Assembly: GCA_029215795.1 (NCBI GenBank)
Contig: JARDYH010000001.1
Location: forward strand, 227,257,654-227,321,653
From: Anniella stebbinsi
Lineage: Eukaryota > Chordata > Lepidosauria > Squamata > Anniellidae
Reading direction: 5' to 3'
DNA length: 64,000 bases
Positions 13,319 to 24,783 of the stretch are shown piece after piece. The first letter of the stretch is position 1; each line of letters opens with the position of its first letter. The notes beneath the pieces were generated by a model. It was not told where the DNA came from, made no database searches, and was given only the letters and a program-made list of their open reading frames with translations. Position numbers and translations under genes: made by a program.

Positions 13319-14530
13319 AAATTACACTGCCCCTTCTGTCCAGGTTCTGATATTCACCAGGTAGCGATAGGCTTTGCATGAGGGTAGAACAGCTTGGGTG
13401 CCTTTCCATCTTCCAGTCACCGAAAGGGACATGACAGACACTCCAGAGGCCATTAAGTGTGGCTGCCCTATTCAAATGTTCCCTCCTCCCTTTTTGAGAG
13501 GAAAGAACCAAGAAGAGCAGTCACACTGGACTTTAGGGCCATGGGGTGGGGGTGGGGCCTCTCACGCACCACATATAACATGTTGCCATCCAGTAAAAGT
13601 CTGAACCACCACCACCCCCCCTACCATGGCCACGTAGCTTCATTCCACCAAAGCCATTGTAATGTTACCTCACGTTCAGGAAGATGCCACATAAAAAGTG
13701 TAGATTCTTTAATATTAATTATATTTACTTTCAGTGTGCCTTATTTTCTTGATCAAGCTAGAATGATTGATGTCTTTTAACTCAATCTAATGAATATTTT
13801 CCACTTTGCATCATCTTAAGACTTAAAAACACCAACTGTGGTTGCCATTTTAGAAACAGACCTGCAAGGCATTATTGCCTATATAATTTTCCATTAACTT
13901 TTCTGCAATATTAATGAAATAGACAAAGTAGATATTCTGGTTTGTTTATATAATACATAAATATACACCCACATTACACACTTGGCAAGTTTGCACATCA
14001 CACCATGGCAGTAAAGAAGAGGGAGAAATGACACAAATTTTTCATAGGAGTGGACTTTCGAATATGCGCACTTGCGCACTTGGGAAAGAAGTTGTGAACG
14101 TATTCTTTACAGTCTGAAATGCCCTTTCTTCTCGATTTCTGGGAGCAAGGGGCCGTGGGTGCTGACAAAGGATGAGGGAAGATGGCACGGCACTAGTGAG
14201 ATTTCACCACTCTTGCCAGACAGCTCTCTAGACATTCCTAACAACCCACGATAAAGTCACCCTGCCAGGTTCAGATGTCACTCTGAACAACCCAGCAACA
14301 AGCCATAGTTTCCAGCATGGCTTGTCCATGGTAAACAACCCACAACGAAAAAAACGTTCCAGGCTTAGACATCACAACAAACTATCCTGAAACAACCCAC
14401 GGAGACAACCCACTGGGGTTTACCAGGTGGTGCGAACTAGGCTATTATATATAATCACAGATACAGACACACAAACATACATACACAGATACACATAATA
14501 TGAATGAAATAAATAAAAGGAAGCACTCAC

Positions 14531-14629
14531 CTGCAAAAACTCATTGAGTTCAACCTGCCCATTTTTGTTCAAATCCACTTCATTCAAAATCTCATGGAGT
14601 GCACTTTCATTAATTTGAAGATTGATGCT
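14531..14629 (-). CDS. GPD2: GPD2 exon encoding EF-hand 2
   Basis: 99 nt, phase 0 on both sides, residues ~654-686. It encodes SINLQINESALHEILNEVD followed by a canonical EF-hand loop DLNKNGQVELNE. Calcium ligands fall at loop positions 1, 3, 5, 7 and 12 (D, N, N, Q as backbone, E). Counting back from a 727-residue C-terminus puts the first ligand at D672. In GPD2, calcium binding on the cytosolic side of the inner mitochondrial membrane raises affinity for glycerol 3-phosphate (established knowledge). Donor GT at 14530-14529; acceptor AG at 14631-14630. Confidence 0.97.
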
Positions 14630-14743
14630 CTATAGAGTATATGAAAGGGAAAACCCACATGCCTGGATTAACAACACACTATTAATATCATGCCAGGCAA
14701 TTTAGAGAATATATATATGTAAAAAAGATAAGAAAAATGTTAC

Positions 14744-14822
14744 CTCTAACACACGCTGCACATCCAATATGGTAATAAAACCTTTGCCTTCTTTATCAAA
14801 CATGTGGAATCTCTTTTTGTAT
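14744..14822 (-). CDS. GPD2: GPD2 exon encoding EF-hand 1
   Basis: 79 nt, residues ~627 (split Arg) to 653: YKKRFHMFDKEGKGFITILD and then VQRVLE. The loop DKEGKGFITILD keeps D1, G6 and I8. It has E at position 3, K at 5 and D at 12, so it is a weak or non-canonical site, as the first EF-hand of this enzyme generally is. A 114-bp intron separates it from the EF-hand 2 exon. Confidence 0.96.
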
Positions 14823-15773
14823 CTGCAAGATTGGATTACTCATGAAAAAGCGGTACACTAACAAATGACAAAAGCGGCTTCAAAAGCAGGGATTTTTAAC
14901 ATCAGCCCCACCTAAAGCTGCAAGGGGTTCTCTCCCTTCTGCCCACAAGTCTTTGCAAAGCCTCCAAGAACTTTACCCCAGACGGCACCAGATTTATTGT
15001 CACCAACACAAAACTAGGCTCCTCTTCATCTCCTAACTTCCCTCATTTTGATGCCATCCCATGCCACCATCCCCCATGCCAGGAGCCTGTATCTTGGGGG
15101 AAGGAGCCATACAGCCCAGTGGTAAGCACATCCTTTACACCAGGGATGAGCAACGTCTGGTCCTCCAGGTGTTTGAGTGTACAACTTCCCTAACCAGTGG
15201 CTATGCTGGCTAGGGTGGAGTTGTAGGCCAAGACAAGTGAAGGGCTGTAAGTTGCCTGCCCTTGTTTTACACATACATGGTTATATCCAATGTTATTCCT
15301 ACTTAAGAGTAGATCCATTGAAATGAAAGGGACTTAAGTTAGACTAACGTTGGAAACAGCCCAGACAGTTCCAAGTTCCACCCCTGGTGTCCCCATTCAA
15401 GCCTTTGACAGAACAGAACTCGGAAACGCTTTTGCCTAAAGCTGAGGTGGGAAACCTGTGGTCCCCCAGATGCTAATAGACTACAACTCATTGTCTCTGA
15501 CCACTGATCATGCTGGCTGGGGAGTATGGGGGTCCAACAGCATGTGGAGTGAGCCCCACTACTGGTCTAAAGTTTTGAGAAAACTACTACCATCCGAACA
15601 CATCCCACCAATTTGGGTCCAGATTAGAGATGCCATTGGAGATACCCTTCCAGGCCTATCAAGCAGCAGGGTAGCAATCATTCAAAATGTCTGTGGACTT
15701 CCCAAAGGCACAAAAAGGGTAGCATACATACAGGTAGCAAAATTTAATTAAGAGATTTGCATTCTATATTTAC
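14823..15773 (-). other. GPD2: GPD2 intron, 951 bp
   Basis: Contains two short palindromic repeats: a 'caggggtgggcaac...'-type hairpin at 15138-15265 and the 70-bp hairpin at 15283-15354. Another hairpin of the 'actacaactc...catgctggctgggg' type lies at 15440-15545. No ORF or RNA gene is recognised. Confidence 0.85.
15283..15354. repeat. short hairpin repeat (TATCCAA ends)
   Basis: About 70 bp, beginning 'tatccaatgttattcctactta' and ending with an imperfect reverse complement, 'gactaacgttgga'. It belongs to the same type as 31091-31170. Confidence 0.6.
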
Positions 15774-15886
15774 CTCTCGATATCTGCCGAGGACAACGTG
15801 ATTTCACTACGATCGGTGAGTTGCTCTGACCGTGCTTTGTAGCCCATTTCATAGTACAGGAACTTCTGTGCCTCCGCCAGCTCCTC
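15774..15886 (-). CDS. GPD2: GPD2 exon, linker between C-terminal domain and EF-hands
   Basis: 113 nt, residues ~590-627. Encodes EELAEAQKFLYYEMGYKARS and then EQLTDRSEITLSSADIE, ending in a split Arg codon. The FLYYEMGYK-RSEQLTDRSEI block is characteristic of vertebrate GPD2. Donor GT at 15773-15772; acceptor AG at 15888-15887. Confidence 0.96.
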
Positions 15887-17059
15887 CTAAACAGGGGGAG
15901 CAGCACACCGTCTCAGCTCTTGGGTAACAGCAAATATTTACATTCTGAATTTCTTCTTTGCCGTAATGTTTTACTGGCTCCTTTCACTTAATTATAATTG
16001 CTGGTCCTTAGAGGAATATCAGCAGTTGATGACCAAAAAGTGCTTAAAGGTGAACAAGGTAATTAAGATTAGGCAGCATTTCATGCTTCAGCTAGATCAC
16101 TGGTTCGCTTGTACAAGTGTTGATTATCCAGCGATAATTACTCCGGGAGACGTGCAATGTAAAGATTTTTAGGGCTGTATCGTGCCCTCAATCCAGACAC
16201 GCAACTCGCAGCAATGTCAGCAAGACTTGTGCTGGCAGACAAAAGGGCCGAGAGATGGCCTTTAAATTGAACGCTGGTCTCTTATAGCTATGATAAATAC
16301 CCGAAGTGGAGAGTCGCAGCCTGTATTGCATCTCATCTTTGAGGCTTCTGGCATTTGTTGATTTCTCTCTTCAGGAAACAGGACAACTAAGCAGCCCACA
16401 GCCCGGAATGGTGAAATCCCCTCTCCTGTTCCAAAACTCTCTTTTTACTGTTCTGCTCCACTGTTGTGGTCAGCATGCCTGACTACCAACCCCCTCATGA
16501 TCACACTCATTTAAGAGCAGGGGCCTTTCGCTGAAATCAGCTCTCTTGCCTTGACAAAGGAAGCCTTTCCATAGCACATGGACCATATATGATGGCATCT
16601 TTTTGCTTAAGCCAGACACCGGGCCTACCTCTGTGCACACCACTGCAATTACCAGGGGCCAAAAAAACCACTTCGCCAATCAGAAATTTGTGAGAGACAA
16701 CTTGGAGATTAAGCATCAGACAGAGCACAAACTACGTGTATCGCAGGAAAGCCACTGAAACCAGCTTCCCTCAGCAACCTGTCCAAATGTTATGGTGGAG
16801 AGGGGGAGTTACAGTTCTGGGCAAATGGGTTGGGATTGTCATGTTGCTTATCTTCACGGTTTGAATGACTGGACCGAGCATGGATGCTCGCTAGGCACCG
16901 ATCCACATGGCGAGTACCTCCACATGTTCTGGCAAAGAGGGTGATCAGTCACCGTAGGGAGGCTATTTTAAGTAGCATGCCTACAGCAAACATAACGTGC
17001 ACTCCAGGCCGCAGATCTAGTCAGAAAAGGATTTTATATGTCTATATATAGATCTGTCT

Positions 17060-17240
17060 ATCTAGATATACAACCTGCCTTTCCTCCAAGGAGTCCAAGG
17101 CAGCCCTCATGATTTTCCTACCCCCTTATTTTATTTTCACAACAATCCTATGAGATAGGTTATCCTGAGAGACAATGAGTGATCCGACACTACTCAGTGA
17201 GCTTCATGGCTGAAAAAGGATTTGAAGGTGTATCTCCTCA
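17060..17240 (-). mobile_element. decayed tRNA-derived SINE, reverse copy
   Basis: Reads 'cctttcctccaaggagtccaaggcagcc', then 'ttttcacaacaatcctatgagatagg'. This is the reverse complement of the body of the 11371-11608 family, with many substitutions. Confidence 0.6.
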
Positions 17241-17619
17241 GGCCTAGTCACACACTCTAACAAGTACACCACCATGCTGGTGTACTTGTTAGATGTTCTG
17301 GACTACAACTCCCATCAGCCCCAGACAGCAGGGCAACAGTCATGGATTATGGAACCTGTAGTCCTAACCGTCTGGAGGGCACCAGGGGTTGCATTCAGTT
17401 GTGTCATTCCACCAACTGGAGGGACAGATTTACCCCTCCCTTTTGCAGTGCCCCCCCCCCACCAGCACAAGGGATCCTCTAGAGCAGATTTTGGGCATGC
17501 ATTGGGGTGGAGGGAACAGGAGAGGATGGGGAGGTCCCCCAGCACAAGGTTTGGATCCAACCACAAGTTGACAAATAAGGATGCCTGAAGAATGGGATGT
17601 ATGAGAAAGTCGTTTCAGT

Positions 17620-18014
17620 TCATTTCAGATCAGGATTTTACCCAGTTCACACCTCCCGGACAGAACATGGACTCAGATGTAATCTGTGGTCAAAGTCCAT
17701 ACATTTCCGAGCTTGCAATGTGATTCGTGGACCAAAAATAAAATGCATTTGACAGCATGCATACATTTGAAAGATGTGCATGAAAAAATGCACACTTCTG
17801 AAAAGGGCACAACTACGCTTTAATCAATGGGAGAAGAATATGGACATGTCAAAGATGCACACAGCTGACACAACATACATTTGGAAATTTTCATGCCCAA
17901 ACCACCACCACCACCTCGAGCGCACAATCTGATAGGGACTTGATTCGGGACGAGATTTGAAATGGAATTCGGAGAACTTTGGTGAGCTCGAGCTTTGCTG
18001 ATTCGCACAGCCCT
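17620..18014. mobile_element. possible DNA-transposon derivative with 'agggctgtgcgaat' end
   Basis: On the minus strand it starts AGGGCTGTGCGAATCAGC at 18014 and continues with TCGAGCTC-rich sequence. This is similar in style to the ends of the 12269-13318 element. I could not identify the opposite terminal repeat, so the left limit is approximate. Confidence 0.35.
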
Positions 18015-18125
18015 CTGCCATTGTAATCTGGGGCACATTCCCCCCCCCCCAATACCAACTCACTTCTTAGGACAGACACTTATAAACCCATTGCTATGTA
18101 ACAAGGGTCCCCCACTCGCCAATAC

Positions 18126-18284
18126 CTTTTTCTTCTGTTCGCTCCATTTCAGCTTCTTCCCCATTATCTCAATGATCCTTGGTAAGGCTTCATCTGCAGC
18201 TTGCACATTCAGGAAGGCCAGCCGTGTGCGACGGGCAATCATGTCCACAGCAGTGCAGGCATATTCTTGGATTGCATACTCAAT
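18126..18284 (-). CDS. GPD2: GPD2 exon, C-terminal alpha-helical (DAO_C) domain, second part
   Basis: 159 nt, phase 0 at both ends, residues ~537-589. Encodes IEYAIQEYACTAVDMIARRT, then RLAFLNVQAADEALPRI, then IEIMGKKLKWSEQKKK. The EYACTAVDMI-RRTRLAFLN block is the conserved core of the C-terminal domain of the glycerol-3-phosphate dehydrogenase family. Donor GT at 18125-18124; acceptor AG at 18286-18285. Confidence 0.97.
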
Positions 18285-19444
18285 CTGTAGCATTTGAAGA
18301 AGAGAACAGGTCAAACACCCACTCCAACTGGGGACTCTGGCACAGAAGAGAGATGCTAACACTAAAGGAAAAGATGTAATGTAACGTAAACTGATGATGA
18401 TGATTCAAGATGGAGTTATCCACCATCACCTCTTTCCCAAAGCATACTATCTTGGCTACTTAACTGACTTTTCGTTACCCAACAACGAATCTCTCTGCCC
18501 GCCTCAGTTTTATTGGCTATCAAAACACATGCATTTGGAATTACGTTTGAGCAAACACGTTTTGTCTAGAAATCCAGGAGTTATATTTCATGTTCTATTT
18601 TGAGGGAGAAGGTTTTCTCGTTCATATAAATACCCAAACTTCCAAGATCGACAACCATCTGCATCTCCCTAGGTATATTTCTCTGGCTGCTACACCCCCT
18701 GGGCCTGTTCTTCCTAATCCTCCCAGGATCCTAAAGGGTTGCCAGCTTTCCTACTGGCCATTGCAGCTGTGGCTTTTATAGTATCTTAGTGTGCAGACAT
18801 GAGCAGGTAATTGTGCTTATCTAACTGCCGTGTAAAGTTTCCCAGCTATTTCTGCACAAGCTGTTCCAGTCACAAGAGCAGGACAGGCTTTTTTCTGGTG
18901 ACCTGGCAACCCTACCTCCTACATGCTTTCTTTTACAATCATTCTCATGTGCATAGTCTTCTGGGGAACTATGGAAGGCTGGATTGTTGAGCCTGAGGTT
19001 CACACAACTGGGTTCACACAACGAGGTAACCCACACTCAAGGTTGAGTATGGCTTGAGTTTGGGTTGCTGTTGAACTGCGAGTTGTTGTGTTGTTGGTTA
19101 GCATGGCTGGGTTCACACAACACAGCAACCCACAGTTCAACAACAACCCACACTAAAGCCATACTCAACCTTGAGTGTGGGTTGTCGTGTTGTGTGAACC
19201 CAGCCTATACGGCAGATCAGTATTACTATCCCCATATTGCTGATGGACTGTGTATCTGAGGCTGATAGATAGCATTCATGGCAGAGATAAAACTTAAACC
19301 CAGGAGTGGGGGAACAACACAGACATTTGCCAGCTTAAACTCAGTCTCTTTTGCCAAAAAAAAAAAAACCACAAAAAACCACAAAAAACCAAAAAGACAA
19401 AGGGTGTGGGGGAGAGAGAAGATACCAAGGTCTCACAGTCATAC
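18285..19444 (-). other. GPD2: GPD2 intron, 1.2 kb
   Basis: Contains the inverted pair of MITEs at 19008-19205 and an A-rich stretch at 19356-19398. The rest is unremarkable. Confidence 0.85.
19008..19205. mobile_element. head-to-head pair of short palindromic MITEs
   Basis: The unit at 19105-19205 has exact 19-bp ends, GGCTGGGTTCACACAACAC, and the reverse complement. The flanking 19008-19104 repeats the same unit in opposite orientation with more changes, so the whole 198 bp can fold on itself. There is no ORF. Confidence 0.75.
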
Positions 19445-19576
19445 CTCAGACTCAATGTAAGGGAACTCCGACACAAGGCGTTTTCCAACAATAGGCCACC
19501 TCTTCCCAGTCACCTGGGCTAACTTTGCCACTTCAAAAGCCTTGTCCCCATATGTATTCGCAAGATGTTGAGCCAC
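19445..19576 (-). CDS. GPD2: GPD2 exon, C-terminal (DAO_C) domain, first part
   Basis: 132 nt, phase 0 at both ends, residues ~493-536: VAQHLANTYGDKAFEVAKLA, then QVTGKRWPIVGKRLVSEFPYI. Donor GT at 19444-19443; acceptor AG at 19578-19577, after a pyrimidine-rich tract. Confidence 0.97.
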
Positions 19577-20658
19577 CTACAGAATTGAGAGCAGGTTAAA
19601 TGAACGGCACGTTCTGGAGTACAGCCCAATTCAGACACAAGCCATTCCTGACAGCTCTCCTGTTGCCTGTAACTAATAGGCTGAAGAAGGCATCCGGTGA
19701 GGATTTGTGTGGGAGGGAACGCCTCATGCTGGGAATGCTTAGGCCAGCACTAATGCTGCTATGCATGTAGTAATGGAACAGTGACTAACGATGCTTCAGC
19801 TTTCTGCTACTGTGATCACATTTGAAGAATACATTTACTGGGCAGCGAGAAGCCAAAAGACTTCGACGGTCATGGCTAAGACACAATGTTTGCACGCACA
19901 CACTGTGATTGTGGCATTTGGGCTGATAAAGTAGTTAAAATAATGAACATGCAGCCTGTGAACAATAAAAATGGGCAGGAAAGGATTAGGATTTCAGTTA
20001 AACAAAAATCATGGTCAAATAAGAGGATTTATAAGCCAACTCTTAATCCTTTGATACATTTTTTCCAAAAATAAAACCACCCCAAACAAAGAACTATTAT
20101 CTGTATTGAATTAGCTGAGGTCCAAGATAGGGATTAAAAAGACAAACAAACAAACAAACAAACATTTTGGATGGGAAGAAGGAAGCCCCTGCTCCTTCCT
20201 TCCACAATCATTGCCCCAAGAACTCCATGACTTTTCCTTATTCACCCTCTCCACCATTTTCTTTCTCCTTCTCACTCATCCTTCCCCTTTACCCAGACCT
20301 CTTCCACCCCCTTTGCTGCCTCAGAATATCCTGAGGCTGGCTGTAGTGGAGCCACCTACACAAGCTAACAGGTTGGGGCACTTACTATCCTCCCCCCACG
20401 TGCGGCCTTCTTTTTATTTGCTACAGTCCAGAACTCCAGTGTGGTAGAAACCACAGTACTCTGCTCATAGAAGGTGCCTCTTCCTGATTTGGGTGGATTC
20501 CCACACCCTAAACTGTTTAGGAGGGAGTTCTCCAATCCTCTAGAGGGGCTTTTGGAGGGAGACGAGCTTTCACTCACCGTTCTTAGGATCCAAACTGATC
20601 TTTTTACTGATTTTTTTTTTAAAAAAATAACCCTAAATAACCTCACCACAAACCTCAC
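19577..20658 (-). other. GPD2: GPD2 intron, 1.1 kb
   Basis: No gene. It contains a (CAAA)n run near 20149-20164 and a T-rich/A-rich patch near 20609-20627. Confidence 0.85.
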
Positions 20659-20834
20659 CTCACTTTCAAGTCCATAATCTTGAACCAGTCGAATATAAAG
20701 GGTAGGGCTCCATCCTTCTGCACCCTGTAGGACAAGTCCTACGGTCTTACAGGGACCCGCATGAAGGCCATGAGCTTCTACAGCAGCATCAATGGTATCC
20801 TGTGCCATTGAGCGGTAGGTTGTCCATTTCCCGC
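20659..20834 (-). CDS. GPD2: GPD2 exon with FAD-G3PDH signature 2
   Basis: 176 nt, residues ~434 (split Gly) to 492. Starts with GGKWTTYRSMA, which fits the family signature G-G-K-x(2)-[GSTE]-Y-R-x(2)-A that closes the FAD-binding domain. It continues QDTIDAAVEAHGL and ends GWSPTLYIRLVQDYGLESE. Donor GT at 20658-20657; acceptor AG at 20836-20835. Confidence 0.98.
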
Positions 20835-21425
20835 CTGTGAGTACAAAGAGAAAGGGACACTGTAGACACCTTGAGCTGCCCTGAAATGGTTCTATCACTC
20901 CGGTCCCCAACATTTTTGGGTTTTGTGGGCCCATTTGGAATTTTGAGGGAGTATTGTGGGCACACTGACAAAATGGCTACCATAACTCAATCATAAAATG
21001 GCTGCCATGGTGGGTATGGAGGTCACAAAACACTCATTTCCCAAAAGAAAAACTGATGAGATTAAAAGGAAAGTAATCTGCCTAAGAACCAAGTACAAGG
21101 CAGAGGTGGAACCTGAGCTTCAAAACACAAGACCACTCTTTTGAAGCCAAATAAAGATGGTGCTAGACAGTAAAGATTAATTTTTTTTAAGAAATAACAT
21201 TAAAAAACAAGAAGGCCAGGGAGCTTAAGGGGTGCCAAGAGAGTTGTCTACAGGCACATTGGTGCCTATGGGTACCACGCTGGAGACACTGAGCACTTCA
21301 GCCAAAGGATCTGACAGGCTTCCTTCAAAATTAGGGGCTACACCATTAGAACCACACAAACCAAGGAAGAATTCTAATGACACCATGAGAGAGACAGAGA
21401 GAGAGTAGAGATGACGTTCTGGTAC
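20835..21425 (-). other. GPD2: GPD2 intron, 591 bp
   Basis: No gene. A fragment at 20899-20962 ('ggtccccaacatttttggg...gggccca') resembles the end of hAT-type non-autonomous elements seen elsewhere in the window. Confidence 0.85.
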
Positions 21426-21560
21426 CTGCTATGGTCACAAGGCCAGTGCCACTAACATGCACCACGTGATTCCGAGATATGGACTGTGTGTCTTTAGAAC
21501 CTGGATCTGTCACTAGGGGACGAATCCCACTCCATGCTGCCAGAACATCCCCTCTCCTCA
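21426..21560 (-). CDS. GPD2: GPD2 exon, FAD/substrate domain
   Basis: 135 nt, residues ~389 (split Val) to 434 (split Gly). Encodes VRRGDVLAAWSGIRPLVTDP, then KDTQSISRNHVVHVSGTGLVTIAG. AAWSGIRPLV and SRNHVV are conserved blocks in FAD-dependent glycerol-3-phosphate dehydrogenases. Donor GT at 21425-21424; acceptor AG at 21562-21561. Confidence 0.97.
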
Positions 21561-21835
21561 CTGAAGTGGAAAGAAGAAGAAAAAAGAAAGAAATTCCATC
21601 AGACATGCCTTCTCATGAAAGGTTTTTAAAAATAATATATGCCCTAAGTGCTGTACAAAAAGAGAAAAGCTCACCACAATTCCTTAAATGTCATCTTGGA
21701 GCAATAATATTGCCAGCTCCACAAATATTAATGACAGAAAGACAAAGGGGGAAAAGAGAAAGGCAATTGCATCTTTGATTAAAAAAACACTAATTCTTAA
21801 GCAGCGTATGAGAAAACTCACAACAATACTGTAAT

Positions 21836-21840
<5 letters not shown>

Positions 21841-21878
<38 letters not shown>
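21841..21878. repeat. (GA)n microsatellite
   Basis: Nineteen uninterrupted GA units. Confidence 0.95.
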
Positions 21879-23467
21879 CCAGGTTTGGAAAAGCGAGATG
21901 CCAAGAAAGATAGGATAACTTACCTAAACTAAAAGTCTGCATCAGGCAAAGTCACCAACATTTCCTGGGTGTCAAACTCTGACCACCTCCCAAGACTTAA
22001 TGCTATGAAAACTGATGGGTTTAAAACCTATTTCCCACAGGCTTTTTATACATTTTATACCATTCAGCTGCTAGCCACTCCAGCCATTTGTACATTTAGT
22101 TTATGCTGACTTCCGTATTCTACAGTAATTTTACATATAGCTAAGTTAGCTGAACACACACACACACACACCAGTGGTGGTGAGAAAGTTAACTTTCAAA
22201 TAGCCTTTCCCAATAAGCATCTCCATAGCCCAAACTCATCATGCTCTTTCTTAATTTCTATTTAAATATTTTTGAAGGACTAAATGATTTCCTCCCCATT
22301 CCCCATGTATGGAATTAACAGTTTCAGAGTATGAAAAAAATGCAGTATCTCTACAAGCAGCTAAGTCAGTTTGTGAAAATGAGTTAGCAGTTGTCCACAT
22401 ATACACATGTAGACTTCCAGGTGCCTATGTGAAACCAAATATAATCAATCCAGTTAAAACTGGTACTGCTGAGTAAAATATTGCCATGATATTGTTTACA
22501 GGGAATATTGCCCCAGAACCTTTCACATCATTGGTTAGTGGGTGAACATTTGGGACTATCATTTGTTGCAAAACTGATTTATTTCATAAGAGTGGAAAGA
22601 GTAGTCCACCTTTCCGGGTCAGAAGCATCCTGTAACTTATTTCTGACATAGCAAGGACCTTGGCAATTGGGGACTGAAGACCAGTTCACACGGCTGCTCT
22701 ACAACTAGTCATTATTGAGCCCAAATTACATGAATATGAGGAACAGCTAATCTACGGGTTTCATTCCTAGCAAAGCCAAACCTCAGTTTTGCACAATGCT
22801 CCAAATTCTCCTACTGTGTAGAATGCAAAATCACAGTACACAAGATGTGCAGTTCAGATTAACCATTTGCCATAAGCATGATACAATCTGGGCTTGGCCA
22901 GTCACGCAGGGAGTGACTGTGTGAACAGTCAAGCCGCTCAAGATTTTACCTGGCCAAACCTAGGGAAGGAATATTGCAGGCAGCCAGTGTGGCAGGTATT
23001 TTGCAGAAGACAGAATTTGTCAGTGATCCTTTGCAGGAGAGGGAAGTGAGGAAATTGGAAATTTCTCTGTTCTCACACTTAAGCCCTCTTCTGTTTGGGA
23101 TTTTTTTTAAAGTACTCGGGTTACCCAGTTTCCTTGGGACCACCTCAAGGGGTCAGGGCGATGTCATTGCAGACAACAACAAAGCATTTCACTTTTCACT
23201 TGTCATCAAGATAGAATGGAGCCTCCATCAGAGGGTTTTATCTGAGGTTTCTCTTGAAAGCAGCCTGTAGCCTGCCCTTTTTTAAAAATTGTGTGATCAC
23301 CTCTTCTAGACACCTACTAGCTACTTAGGGTGCAATATTATGCTTGTTTAGACCAAAAAAAAAGTCCCACAAGGCTGGCTGGGGCATGCTGGGAGTTGTA
23401 GGCCTTTTTTCTGACTAAACATGCATAGGATTGCACTGTAATATAATTTTCTTCAGGACCGCAAAAG

Positions 23468-23468
<1 letters not shown>

Positions 23469-23508
<40 letters not shown>
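23469..23508. repeat. (AC)n microsatellite
   Basis: About twenty uninterrupted AC units. Confidence 0.95.
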
Positions 23509-23512
<4 letters not shown>

Positions 23513-23751
23513 CACCCCAGAAGAGTAAAACATAAGAATACAAAAGAGAGGCTCAAAAAGTAAAACAAGGTAAATTAAATGAGGTTTTCTTCACTTCTGT
23601 TTTAACTCAACAATGTCATAGCTTCAGAGACAGCAACCTAGGACAACAATATAAAAAAGTCAATATGGTACCGCGACTAGACCGCACAGCTTTGCCATGA
23701 AGCTCAGACTAACCTATGTCACAAATGCCCCGTCCAAGCATTGGAACATCA

Positions 23752-23831
23752 TTGGTTGGATTTAGTCATGCTTAAGTCCCATGGATTTCAGTGGGTCTAC
23801 ACTAAGTATGATTAAATTTGGACCCAACCAA
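23752..23831. repeat. short hairpin repeat (TTGGTTGG ends)
   Basis: 80 bp, starting TTGGTTGGATTTAGTCATGC and ending with the imperfect reverse complement ...ATTTGGACCCAACCAA. The middle holds 'cttaagtcccat...gtgggtc', shared with the other hairpin repeats of this window. Confidence 0.65.
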
Positions 23832-24411
23832 TAATGTTCAAACATGGTTTAGACGAAACTCAGGAATGTGCCAGAGAATCATGCACATCCTCCTCTCCCT
23901 TGCTAACTGCAATTCATTCTCTCCTTTGTTTGAGCAAGCCACAGTTTATCCCCACACTGAGGATTTGAGTGAGATGTAATGGCAAACTGTGGTTTGCCCA
24001 AATTAGGGAAAGAGAGAGGGAATCAGAGTACATGTGAGGAAGAGAGACCATGCTTTGGAAAATGGGGAAAGTTGCGTTTGAACTGGCTCAGTGTGCTTGC
24101 CCAGCTACAATGCCTCCCTGAACTTCTTAGGGAAAGAGTGGGACACTAATATAACAAATAAACCCTTCTTCTGCATTTACTAACTGTAATACCATGCTCT
24201 TCATATCAAGCATTAGACCATTCTTGTGTAACCCTCGCTTATCTGAAGAACATTTGCATTTTTCTTTAGTTTTGAGGACTTTAAAAAATGCAGGGTTGAA
24301 ATCTGCCCCATTAATCTAGTGTGATTAAAATAGGCTTATAATTCACAGGGCATTAAAAACATTTGTAATTCCCCCATGTAGTGAAGTAGGAACCCAAAGC
24401 CACAACACATA

Positions 24412-24645
24412 GGCTGAATTCGGACAACACGATAGTCAATGGTGGGGTAATAATCAACTTTACAGTTGTTCATCTAGGGGGTACTCCCCACACAACATGG
24501 TAATAAATAATCAACTGTGGTGTGGATTAGAATCAGTGCTGAGTTGACTATGGCAGCATTCGGACAACACGATAGTCAATAAAACTGACGACTGTTTCCT
24601 CACCCCCCCCCCCCCAGTTGCTTATTGTGTCGTCCGAATTCAGCC
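24412..24645. mobile_element. palindromic MITE with GGCTGAATTCGGAC ends
   Basis: The left end GGCTGAATTCGGACAACAC is mirrored by GTGTCGTCCGAATTCAGCC at the right, with one mismatch. An internal copy of the end ('attcggacaacacgatagtcaat', from 24559) suggests a nested or duplicated structure. There is no ORF, and a C run sits at 24602-24615. Confidence 0.75.
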
Positions 24646-24783
24646 ATACTTTCCTTTTGTGTCCTGCCATGCTCTCTGTTCAAATCAGTTCTGCAGCTTC
24701 TCTGTAACTTAGTTCACACATAACCCACAATTCATCTGTGTGCTGTGTGTGTGCCGCTGCAGTTTTGAATATGCAAACTCCGA

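Larger units (their letters stand above)
5833..14530 (-). other. GPD2: GPD2 intron, 8.7 kb, rich in DNA-transposon derivatives
   Basis: Lies between the exon encoding EF-hand 2 and the last exon, with GT at 14530-14529 and AG at 5834-5833. It contains a MITE (10391-10740), a CR1-like 3' end (11158-11230), a tRNA-derived SINE (11371-11608), a 1.05-kb palindromic element (12269-13318), and a possible decayed MITE near 14260-14450. The rest shows nothing recognisable and no credible ORF. Confidence 0.9.
15887..18125 (-). other. GPD2: GPD2 intron, 2.2 kb
   Basis: Contains a reverse, decayed copy of the AAAT-tailed SINE (17060-17240), a hairpin of the 'actacaactcccatcagccc' type (17281-17395), and a transposon end around 17630-18015. 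I see no gene. Confidence 0.85.

Noticed and set aside
20365..20934. 189-codon minus-strand ORF that could be read as a separate gene
   Set aside because: Only its middle part is coding: the GPD2 exon 20659-20834. The ends run through both splice sites into introns.
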